Source of the DNA: an uncultured Ignavibacteriota bacterium
GTDB lineage: Bacteria > Bacteroidota > Ignavibacteria > UBA10030 > UBA8401
DNA length: 5,387 nucleotides
Direction: 5' to 3'
Assembly (NCBI GenBank): GCA_903907305.1
Contig: CAIVNT010000500.1
Coordinates: 1-5,387, forward strand
The notes beneath the pieces are model-generated. The model searched no databases. It worked only from the letters and a program-made list of their open reading frames with translations, and was not told where the DNA came from. Shown here piece by piece: positions 1 through 5,387 of the stretch; position 1 is the stretch's first letter; each line of letters opens with the position of its first letter. Made by a program: the position numbers and the translations under genes.

Positions 1-53
1 ATACTTGGAAAGTGATTCAATCATTCATTCGCCGCTTCACCGTTCTGCACAAT

Positions 54-1532
54 TTACCGAAGAAGGATCATTTTTCTTGTCCGGAAATATTCACCCGATT
101 GCAGATGGAGAAAATACATTCCGCTGGATAATCCTTTACCGTCAAATATCCGCTCAAATATTTTGCCCCCCTCTGCCTTCCCGGAATAGAGTGTTGCAAC
201 GGTTTGTCCGAGTAGATTCTTGACGGTCACAATGGCGATGCCGGTTTGGGGAACGATGAACCGCACGGTGGTGGCGGGATTGAATGGGTTGGGATAATTC
301 TGCAGCAGCAGAAACTCTGCAGGCATATTTACTTTTTCAATAATGCGTGTGACAAACGATCGCCGTAATGCATTCCACAATTCTTTCTCTGCACCATCGT
401 ATCCAAGTGCCCACATGCCGGTGCCGGCGATATGCTTCGTCTTCACGGAATCATATTTCGTGGAAAGACTCGTCGAATCATCATACCATGTTTGCCGCCA
501 TGTACCGCCGCTGACATACTTATAGAATCTGGTATTGTACGTGCTGCTCCAAAATTGTCTGGATTCCGGGATCGTGTCTATATACGAATTCTTGACGACG
601 GTGTACGTTCGCGAACTTGCCGAAGCGGAAGCAGTCGCCATAGTTGCGGAGGATGTTGTCGGCCAATCGTAGCCGTAATAGGGGAATCCGGCGATCAGTT
701 TTTCCGGAGGACAACCTTTACTGAGGAATGTGTTGATGCTCCGCAGTGCGTGCCATTGATCGGTAATAGCGGAAGATTGAAGCGGTGCAACCGGTCCTGC
801 ATTTGAACTGCCAGACCACCAATAATCATACGCCATCAAAAAATACTGGTCGGCAGAATTCCCTACAAAAGAAAAAAATGCCGGTCCATACACATACCAT
901 GAGCTGGACCAATCCACTGCAGGCAGTTCAACGCATAATTCTTTCCCTCGCACATGCAGGCTGTCACCGAGCGCCTTGATGAATCTCTTGAAACTGTCCG
1001 CCATTGCGACGGTAAAGCTGCTGGTTCCTTCCACATCCACGTTGCAGCCGTCCGCACTGCGCAAGTCTATCTGCGCAACGATATTCTTGATCAGATTGAT
1101 CTTGTTAGGATAACTGTTGAAGAGCGCGGCGTGATTGGAAAACTGCGTAATGGTGAAATGGACCTTAACTCCCTTTTGCTTTGCTTTCGTTATCACCGTT
1201 GCGGAAGCCCAGCTGTTCGTGGAAGAGAATGTTCCCGTCGTCGGATCGACATCGCCGCTGAAATATGCCAGATGCGTGAGCAGAGAGAAATCGTAATTCG
1301 CTTCTGCACCGTTCATCCAATACGGATGGAAACCGTAGATAATTCCGTTGAGCGTTTCATTCTTCTTTAAGCCTGCATACTGCACTCCGGCCGAAGCAAC
1401 GACCGATGAGCCGACCATCTCCGGATGCAGGCGATAGTATTCCCATTCCCGCTGATGCACGGACGGCACATCCTGTGCTCTCAGTGCGAACGTGCATGCA
1501 AATAATAATAGAATAGATAGATATTTCATCAA
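54..1532 (-). CDS. Secreted family 18 glycoside hydrolase (chitinase-like) with T9SS type A sorting domain
   Basis: The predicted role is hydrolysis of a beta-1,4-GlcNAc-containing polymer (chitin or peptidoglycan) outside the cell. Residues 1-20 are a signal peptide ending in ALRAQ. A complete GH18 barrel can be traced over about residues 62-390: strand 1 IIYGFHPYW (64-72), strand 2 HLAYFSGDVD (87-96), strand 3 KVHFTITQF (123-131), strand 4 with the catalytic motif DGCNVDVE (161-168), strand 6 MAYDYWW (233-239), strand 7 IAGFPYYGYDW (280-290) and strand 8 GTGMWALGYDG (370-380). E168 is the expected proton donor and D166 the assisting Asp. The middle Asp of DxxDxDxE is Asn164, as in many YaaH-like GH18 proteins. 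No LysM or other carbohydrate-binding module is seen. The sorting domain (about 405-492) carries NYPNPFNPATT and ends ILLR. The start is ambiguous: TTG at 1532 is followed directly by ATG at 1529, and neither has a clear Shine-Dalgarno; ATG (491 aa) is the more likely. The GH18 assignment is firm; the exact substrate is inference. Confidence 0.93.
   Translation of the reverse strand: MMKYLSILLLFACTFALRAQDVPSVHQREWEYYRLHPEMVGSSVVASAGVQYAGLKKNETLNGIIYGFHPYWMNGAEANYDFSLLTHLAYFSGDVDPTTGTFSSTNSWASATVITKAKQKGVKVHFTITQFSNHAALFNSYPNKINLIKNIVAQIDLRSADGCNVDVEGTSSFTVAMADSFKRFIKALGDSLHVRGKELCVELPAVDWSSSWYVYGPAFFSFVGNSADQYFLMAYDYWWSGSSNAGPVAPLQSSAITDQWHALRSINTFLSKGCPPEKLIAGFPYYGYDWPTTSSATMATASASASSRTYTVVKNSYIDTIPESRQFWSSTYNTRFYKYVSGGTWRQTWYDDSTSLSTKYDSVKTKHIAGTGMWALGYDGAEKELWNALRRSFVTRIIEKVNMPAEFLLLQNYPNPFNPATTVRFIVPQTGIAIVTVKNLLGQTVATLYSGKAEGGKIFERIFDGKGLSSGMYFLHLQSGEYFRTRKMILLR
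57..320 (-). other. T9SS type A C-terminal sorting domain of the GH18 protein
   Basis: Codons for about residues 405-492 encode the conserved sorting fold. It starts with LLLQNYPNPFNPATTVRF, continues with a strand typical of these domains (VTVKNLLGQTVATL), then the turn GLSSGMYFLHLQSG, and ends in the basic tail KMILLR. In this family the domain directs a Sec-exported protein through the type IX translocon, after which it is usually cleaved and the cargo anchored or released. It implies T9SS genes elsewhere in the genome. Confidence 0.9.
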
Positions 1533-1590
1533 TAATCACTGTTAAAATGGCTCTGTAATATAGAGAGACATTCAGGGAAATCCTATAATG

Positions 1591-1598
1591 CAAACCTA
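1591..1598 (-). promoter_or_regulatory. Possible Bacteroidota-type -7 promoter element upstream of the GH18 gene
   Basis: The minus strand reads TAGGTTTG here, an exact match to the TAnnTTTG -7 consensus of Bacteroidota primary sigma factors, about 60 bases upstream of the GH18 start. I do not see a convincing TTTG -33 partner at the usual distance. An alternative AT-rich -10-like hexamer, TATATT, lies at 1557-1562. A promoter is expected somewhere in 1533-1652, because a terminator closes the preceding gene and the GH18 gene needs its own start. This particular site is a guess. Confidence 0.22.
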
Positions 1599-1652
1599 GG
1601 AGAAATGATTGGAACGACATTGCTATGCAAGCGTCGGGGGATTAAACCCAAT

Positions 1653-1696
1653 TGAAAATAAAACAGTAATGCCATGACTACGGGTCACGGCATTAC
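1653..1696 (-). terminator. Rho-independent terminator after the beta-propeller gene
   Basis: Arms at 1684-1696 and 1666-1678 form a 13-bp stem with a 5-base loop (1679-1683). On the minus-strand transcript the arms are GTAATGCCGTGAC and GTCATGGCATTAC, fully paired with a single G-U wobble. On the plus strand the same position would be an A-C mismatch, so the structure fits minus-strand use. The stem is followed on the minus strand by TGTTTTATTTTC, a U-rich tract. It begins 22 bases after the stop codon of the upstream gene, so it very likely ends that transcript and separates it from the GH18 gene. Confidence 0.85.
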
Positions 1697-1717
1697 AATA
1701 CGTTCTCTGACAACAGC

Positions 1718-3247
1718 TTATTTCATCAACACAATTTTTTGAATAAGGGATCTACCGCCGAAGGAAAGGCGGACAATATAGATACCGCTGGACAACGATG
1801 TTCCGTTAAACGCAGTGGTGTGGTATCCCGCTTCCATCATCCGATCCACCGGCACGTCAACGACTCTGCCGATATTATCATACACTCTCACCGTCACATT
1901 TCCGGCGGATGGAACCTGAAATTTGATCGCGGTTGAAGGATTGAACGGGTTGGGAAAATTTTGCATAAGTTCAAACTTTGCCGGAGAAGAACCGTTGATC
2001 ACATCCACTTCATGAGAATATTTGAATGCACCATTGCGGTCGATCTGTTTCAGCCGGTAAGAACATCCATTTGATGAACGCTGATTATCGGTGAAGGAAT
2101 ATTCATGAAGTGAATTTGCCGTGCCATGGCCTTCAGCAAAACCGATTGTGGACCATTCGACATTGCCATCCCGACGTTCGATCCGGAATCCATAATTATT
2201 GATTTCGGACGCAGTCTGCCATTTCAATATGATCTCTCCGTTTTTTTCCATTGCGGTAAATGAAGTGAGTTCGACGGGAAGACCGGCATCTGCTGTACTA
2301 TAGATAAATCCGCTGGAATTATCGGAACCAAGCACGATCCCCTTGTCCTTATCAATGAAAGAAACTCCCGGCAGGTAGGTTGATGCAGAAAAAGCAGCGG
2401 TTGCCATATTCGTCCAGGTCAATCCGCCGTCAGTCGTTTTCGCTAAACGCGGTCCGTCTCCGGAGATCACCCCATTGGAAATATTATAGAAGGAAATTGC
2501 CCGGTAGGCATCCGTTGCGGGAGCGGAAATTTCCGCCCAGGAATCACCGCCGTCCGTCGTTCGCAGGATAGTTCCCGTGGCACCAACAGCGATACCAGTA
2601 TTTCCATTAAAGAATTTGACGGCAGTCAGAGAATTTCCGTTAACGGCTGAGATGCTCGTCCAATCAACACCGCCGTTCGTTGTTTTGACGATTGCCCCGC
2701 CGCTTCCCACTGCAATAGCATTCGTTGCACTGTAAAAACAGACGGCATTCAAATATATTCCGGGGTTGGTTGACGGAGTGTTCCATGTACTTCCATCGGA
2801 GGTCCAAATGATACTACCTGCAGCCCCTACAGCAATTCCGTGGTTCGCATCAAAGAATGATACGCCGTACAGATATTGATATGCCGCAGCAACAGGATTC
2901 GATTGAAATGACCAAGTGTCTCCAGCATTCGTGGTATGCAAAAGAGTTCCAACGTCACCCACGGCATATCCGTTGGTCGTATTCGTGAAGCAGACCGCAT
3001 TCAGACGATAGTAACTAGTACTCGAATATGGCGTCGTCCATGTCGCACCTCCGTCCGTGGTCTTGCGGACTCTCGGCTGTGTATATCCGCCGACAACGAT
3101 GGCGTTATTTGCATCCAAAAAAACGACGCCGCTTTGCACGTTGCCAAAAATGCCGCTGGCAGGAAGTGTCCATGTTTGTGCAATGAGAGTGTAATTTACA
3201 CACACGAGCAGAACAATTATACTTTGAGCAACTGAGAATCTTTTCAC
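1718..3247 (-). CDS. Secreted Ycf48/BNR-type seven-bladed beta-propeller protein with Fn3-like linker and T9SS sorting domain
   Basis: This is an exported protein of unknown role, probably a binding or structural surface protein. Residues 1-24 are a signal peptide (hydrophobic SIIVLLVCVNYTLIAQ). About residues 35-322 hold seven roughly 42-residue repeats of the Ycf48/Hcf136 type. Each has a (G/A)-I-x-V-G strand (near 49, 94, 138, 178, 219, 260 and 304). Six are followed by an Asp-box such as TTDGGATW (63), TTNAGDTW (105), TSDGSTW (149), TTNGGVDW (189), TTDGGDSW (230) and TTDGGLTW (271); the seventh is worn to STADAG (317). Residues 323-415 resemble the Fn3-like linker often found before Por sorting tails (LPVELTSFTA, then WQTASEINNYGFRIERR, then YRLKQIDRNG). 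Residues 425-509 are the sorting domain (NFPNPFNPSTA, ending KIVLMK). The start is GTG, supported by AGAGG five bases upstream and by the signal peptide directly following. Asp-boxes also occur in sialidases, but no FRIP-type motif or catalytic set is visible, so no enzyme activity is claimed. Confidence 0.92.
   Translation of the reverse strand: MKRFSVAQSIIVLLVCVNYTLIAQTWTLPASGIFGNVQSGVVFLDANNAIVVGGYTQPRVRKTTDGGATWTTPYSSTSYYRLNAVCFTNTTNGYAVGDVGTLLHTTNAGDTWSFQSNPVAAAYQYLYGVSFFDANHGIAVGAAGSIIWTSDGSTWNTPSTNPGIYLNAVCFYSATNAIAVGSGGAIVKTTNGGVDWTSISAVNGNSLTAVKFFNGNTGIAVGATGTILRTTDGGDSWAEISAPATDAYRAISFYNISNGVISGDGPRLAKTTDGGLTWTNMATAAFSASTYLPGVSFIDKDKGIVLGSDNSSGFIYSTADAGLPVELTSFTAMEKNGEIILKWQTASEINNYGFRIERRDGNVEWSTIGFAEGHGTANSLHEYSFTDNQRSSNGCSYRLKQIDRNGAFKYSHEVDVINGSSPAKFELMQNFPNPFNPSTAIKFQVPSAGNVTVRVYDNIGRVVDVPVDRMMEAGYHTTAFNGTSLSSGIYIVRLSFGGRSLIQKIVLMK
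1721..1975 (-). other. T9SS type A C-terminal sorting domain of the propeller protein
   Basis: Codons for about residues 425-509 encode FELMQNFPNPFNPSTAIKF, a VTVRVYDNIGRVV strand, the turn SLSSGIYIVRL and a basic tail ending KIVLMK. All sorting-domain hallmarks are intact, which supports T9SS export of the propeller. Confidence 0.9.
2282..3145 (-). repeat. Seven tandem Ycf48/Asp-box beta-propeller repeats
   Basis: About residues 35-322 consist of seven degenerate protein repeats. Asp-boxes start at residues 63, 105, 149, 189, 230 and 271, with a worn copy at 317, giving spacings of 42, 44, 40, 41, 41 and 46. The repeats are visible as protein; they are diverged as DNA, so this is an old propeller rather than a recent duplication. 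Seven blades match the known Ycf48 fold. Confidence 0.88.
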
Positions 3248-3252
3248 TAAAA

Positions 3253-3257
3253 CCTCT
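3253..3257 (-). promoter_or_regulatory. Shine-Dalgarno site deciding the GTG start of the propeller gene
   Basis: The minus strand reads AGAGG, then five bases (TTTTA), then GTG. The spacing is ideal. The GTG is directly followed by a lysine/arginine-led signal peptide (MKRF), so this start is preferred over any downstream Met. The neighbouring GH18 gene lacks such a site. Confidence 0.6.
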
Positions 3258-3304
3258 AAGGTGGAGCGAACATCATAAAATTACAGCATTATGGATTATT
3301 GAAA

Positions 3305-5387
3305 TTACTTGAGCAACATCATCTTCTTTACGTTCACGAACACTTTTTTCGGATCGGAGATGGATCTGCTTTCGATACGATAGAGATAGACTCCCGAGGC
3401 AACAGTTGCATGCCAGACGATCTGCTGGTAACCCGCATCCATTTGGTCGTTGAATAATTCCTTCACCCTGCGTCCGAGAATATCGAATACTTCGATCTTT
3501 ACGCTGCTCGCTTCGGGAACACCAAAACGGATCGTCGTACTTGGATTGAACGGGTTCGGGAAATTATTATAGAGAATATATTCTGTCGGGAAACCCAACG
3601 CCCATTCCTGCACAATGGTCGGATCGGATTCGAGGTCCGTGTTCAACAGCGGCAGAAGTTGATATCCTTTGCTGGAATCGGATACGTGTGATTGTGTGAG
3701 CACGCCGAGGAAGTTGAAATTCTTCTTCGGTAGTTTCCGTCCGGCAAGATCGGTCTGACCGGAAGCGCCGATCCTCAGCATCACAGACTTCGTTGAATCC
3801 GTCGGATCGACGATGGCATAGGATGTTGAGAGTATGAACGCTGTATCTGCCGTGTTCACGATGAACGCATTCTTGAGCGAGATGAGTCTGCTCTCATATT
3901 GTTCTCCTCCCGTCTTCACCTGCGCGAGTGTTACAGAAAGAGCTTTCGGAAGCGCTGCACCGCGCGACGGACGAATGAACTCAATGGAGTCATTCACGGC
4001 GATCTGTGTCAGGAAACCCGACTGCGTCAACACTCCGCCGATCCGGACGACATCTCCCATTATTATACCGCCGGAGGCAAGTGAATCGCTCCACCATTTC
4101 TGTCCCGGTACGACGGCAAGCGCCGCGGTCGAATCCTGAATGAAAGCGAGCGTTCCTTTTGTTCTGGTCACCGTCCCTTCGATCACCGCGTCACTTCCGA
4201 TATTCAGAGATCGTGCAGCGGCAATAGTGGAAACTTCAATCGCTTTGCCTGAGACGAACAGCGTATCGGTCTGCCGTTTCGTATTGTGCGTGAAGATGAT
4301 CATTCCGTTCTTCACTCCCCCCCTCTTCGGAGCGAAGATGACCGCAGCAGCAAATCCTGCCGATGGTTTCACGTTCTGCTTCATCCCGATCACCTGGAAA
4401 GAAGAATCCGAGATGGTGACGGAGGTGATGTTCAGATCGAACGAGCCGGTATTGAGGATGGAGAGTGTATCGGACCGCTGTTTCCCGGCGAGCGTCGTCC
4501 GGAAATTCAGCACCCGTCTGTTCATCGTAAAGACCGGCGGACCGACATTCACCTTATAATGGACAGTATCATGCGATACCGGTGCATTGTTCCGGAATTT
4601 CACCAAACCGGTGAGTGTGCCCGTCGCTTGAGGATGGATGGAGATTGAGAATTTCATCGAATCTCCTTTGGCAATAACGGCACTCTTCGGGAAAACCGTG
4701 ACCATTGCATCCTGGACAGAGACGGAATCGATGATGAGTGCGGTATTCCCCGGATTCGAAACCGTCACAGAATCGGTCCGGACACTGTCCTTTTCCATCA
4801 TGCCGAAGTCGAGATGGGTCCGGTTCACAACGAAGAGCGGTTCAACACCGGTACCGTGAAGCACGATCGTATCCGCAGCTGACGCTGCGTTGTGACGGAC
4901 GATGAGCGATGGCGCATTTGCACCTCGATGGTTCGGTGCGAATATCAGCAGCATTTTTCTGCTGCCGTTCGCCGGCACCGTGAATGAATCGGGTATGACA
5001 GTAAACTGTGTATCCTTCACTGTGATGGAAGATATGACCAAAGGCGAATTTCCGGCATTTGAGATCTCTAACGAATCAGGACGCGAAGTTCCGATCCTCA
5101 CTTCACCGAAGTTAATGTTCTTCGCCGATGCAGCATAGAGCGGCATCATTCCATGTCCCGTCACATGCACTGAATCGATCCCCTTCTGTGCATCATGGAG
5201 GAATTCGATCACCGAGGAATGCTGTGCCATCTCACCGGCATGATAGGTCACATGCACCCAGATCGAGTCGGAAGGAACGATCATCGCATCGGTCATGGGA
5301 ACGGTAAAGCGGTTCGTATCCAGCGAACGGATGGAACGGATGAACAGCGCCGCTGTTCCGGTATTCTTCACCATCAGACTGTCGGTG
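3305..5387 (-). CDS. Exported Hydin-like Ig-repeat protein with tandem OB-fold-like units and T9SS sorting domain (5' end outside window)
   Basis: This is a partial gene: the frame is open to the window edge. The Met at 5374 is not the start, because the codons before it read TDSL and complete a repeat motif (TDSLMVKNTG) seen again as PDSLEISNAG, TDSVTVSNPG and SDTLSILNTG. Numbering from that Met, residues 1 to about 377 hold one partial and three complete Ig-like repeats of about 101 residues, of the ASPM/SPD-2/Hydin (choice-of-anchor D) type. Each has a (I/L)-(N/D)-F strand near its start, and three end in a G-x-G or similar turn. About residues 382-467 look like a YhcR-type OB-fold (TIAAARSLNIGSDAVIEGTV, then GTLAFIQDSTAALAVVPG, then GDVVRIGGVLTQSG). 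About 468-580 look like a second such unit (YESRLISLKNAFIV, then GYQLLPLLNTDLE). Residues 597-689 are the sorting domain (NNFPNPFNPSTTIRF, ending KKMMLLK). Adhesive or scaffold function is inference; no catalytic residues are evident. The gap to the propeller gene is 57 bp with no terminator, suggesting co-transcription. Confidence 0.9.
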   Translation of the reverse strand, partial: TDSLMVKNTGTAALFIRSIRSLDTNRFTVPMTDAMIVPSDSIWVHVTYHAGEMAQHSSVIEFLHDAQKGIDSVHVTGHGMMPLYAASAKNINFGEVRIGTSRPDSLEISNAGNSPLVISSITVKDTQFTVIPDSFTVPANGSRKMLLIFAPNHRGANAPSLIVRHNAASAADTIVLHGTGVEPLFVVNRTHLDFGMMEKDSVRTDSVTVSNPGNTALIIDSVSVQDAMVTVFPKSAVIAKGDSMKFSISIHPQATGTLTGLVKFRNNAPVSHDTVHYKVNVGPPVFTMNRRVLNFRTTLAGKQRSDTLSILNTGSFDLNITSVTISDSSFQVIGMKQNVKPSAGFAAAVIFAPKRGGVKNGMIIFTHNTKRQTDTLFVSGKAIEVSTIAAARSLNIGSDAVIEGTVTRTKGTLAFIQDSTAALAVVPGQKWWSDSLASGGIIMGDVVRIGGVLTQSGFLTQIAVNDSIEFIRPSRGAALPKALSVTLAQVKTGGEQYESRLISLKNAFIVNTADTAFILSTSYAIVDPTDSTKSVMLRIGASGQTDLAGRKLPKKNFNFLGVLTQSHVSDSSKGYQLLPLLNTDLESDPTIVQEWALGFPTEYILYNNFPNPFNPSTTIRFGVPEASSVKIEVFDILGRRVKELFNDQMDAGYQQIVWHATVASGVYLYRIESRSISDPKKVFVNVKKMMLLK
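3308..3586 (-). other. T9SS type A C-terminal sorting domain of the Hydin-repeat protein
   Basis: The encoded segment begins near EYILYNNFPNPFNPSTTIRF and includes VKIEVFDILGRRVKEL and the turn ASGVYLYRIES. It ends in NVKKMMLLK. The last hairpin is several residues longer than in the other two proteins (SRSISDPKKVFVNV inserted before the basic tail). The domain otherwise looks intact. Confidence 0.9.
4244..5387 (-). repeat. Tandem 101-residue Hydin/ASPM-SPD-2-like Ig repeats
   Basis: Equivalent N-x-G turns fall at residues 4-6, 106-108, 207-209 and 308-310 (numbered from the Met at 5374), giving a period of 101-102 residues. Each is preceded by a D-(S/T)-(L/V) strand and followed by a hydrophobic strand ending in a (I/V)-x-S-(I/V) pattern. 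The array runs off the window edge, so the total repeat number is unknown. The units are diverged at DNA level. Confidence 0.85.

Noticed and set aside
13..23. Palindrome TGATTCAATCA downstream of the GH18 stop as a terminator
   Set aside because: There is only one base between the arms, no GC-rich stem and no U-tract, so it cannot act as an intrinsic terminator.
432..1370. Plus-strand ORFs of 124 and 138 aa opposite the GH18 gene
   Set aside because: They lie wholly antisense to a gene with clear family motifs, show no recognisable domain or ribosome site, and have the composition expected of shadow frames.
1357..1620. 87-aa minus-strand ORF overlapping the GH18 start
   Set aside because: It overlaps the signal peptide of a well-supported gene in another frame, has no ribosome site and matches no family I recognise.
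1620..1630. Inverted repeat TTGC-TAT-GCAA upstream of the GH18 gene as a possible operator
   Set aside because: Four-base arms are expected by chance in this length and no known operator is matched.
1718..3247. Sialidase interpretation of the Asp-box protein
   Set aside because: Asp-boxes are present, but there is no FRIP/YRIP motif or visible arginine triad, and the repeat layout fits the Ycf48 type with seven regular blades.
3252..3262. Small hairpin (ACCT/AGGT) overlapping the Shine-Dalgarno of the propeller gene
   Set aside because: The stem is only 4 bp with a 3-base loop, too weak to propose as a translational switch.
3248..3304. Terminator or strong promoter between the Ig/OB gene and the propeller gene
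   Set aside because: No stable hairpin with a U-tract and no convincing -33/-7 or -35/-10 pair was found; co-transcription is the simpler reading.
3834..4859. Several plus-strand ORFs (61-139 aa) opposite the Ig/OB gene, one with hydrophobic stretches
   Set aside because: The hydrophobic look comes from reverse-complemented Thr/Asp/Asn-rich repeat codons. The minus-strand frame carries repeat periodicity and a sorting domain, so these are shadows.

Overview
The window holds three large genes, all on the minus strand, and all encoding exported multidomain proteins. The two with a visible N-terminus begin with a signal peptide. All three end in a type IX secretion system (T9SS) type A C-terminal sorting domain, recognisable by the motif N-(Y/F)-P-N-P-F-N-P-(A/S)-T and a basic last residue. 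This tail is typical of the Bacteroidota/Chlorobiota/Ignavibacteriota (FCB) group. The NPFNPSTTI form of the motif is especially common in Ignavibacteria-like and related uncultured lineages. I infer a free-living FCB bacterium, most likely of the Ignavibacteria type; genus cannot be judged from this sequence.

Layout in transcription order (right to left): (1) 3305-5387, a gene whose 5' end lies beyond the window. It encodes a chain of about 101-residue Hydin/ASPM-SPD-2-type Ig-like repeats, then two OB-fold-like units, then the sorting domain. (2) After a 57-bp gap with no visible terminator, 1718-3247, a GTG-start gene for a Ycf48/BNR-type seven-bladed beta-propeller, an Fn3-like linker domain and a sorting domain. 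It is followed by a strong Rho-independent terminator (1653-1696). (3) After a 185-bp intergenic region that contains that terminator and probably the next promoter, 54-1532, a family 18 glycoside hydrolase (chitinase-like) with a sorting domain. The last 53 bases (1-53) lie downstream of gene 3 and show no clear gene or terminator.

Genes 1 and 2 probably form one transcription unit, and the GH18 gene a second. All three products should cross the inner membrane by Sec, cross the outer membrane by T9SS, and end up on the cell surface or released. Only the GH18 protein has a predictable enzymatic activity (hydrolysis of a beta-1,4-linked GlcNAc polymer such as chitin or peptidoglycan). The other two look like binding or adhesion scaffolds. 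No T9SS machinery gene, RNA gene, mobile element or CRISPR array is present. All plus-strand ORFs appear to be antisense shadows of these genes. I found no clearly new system. The most interesting points are the run of three unrelated ectodomains sharing one sorting tail, and the Hydin-repeat plus OB-fold architecture.
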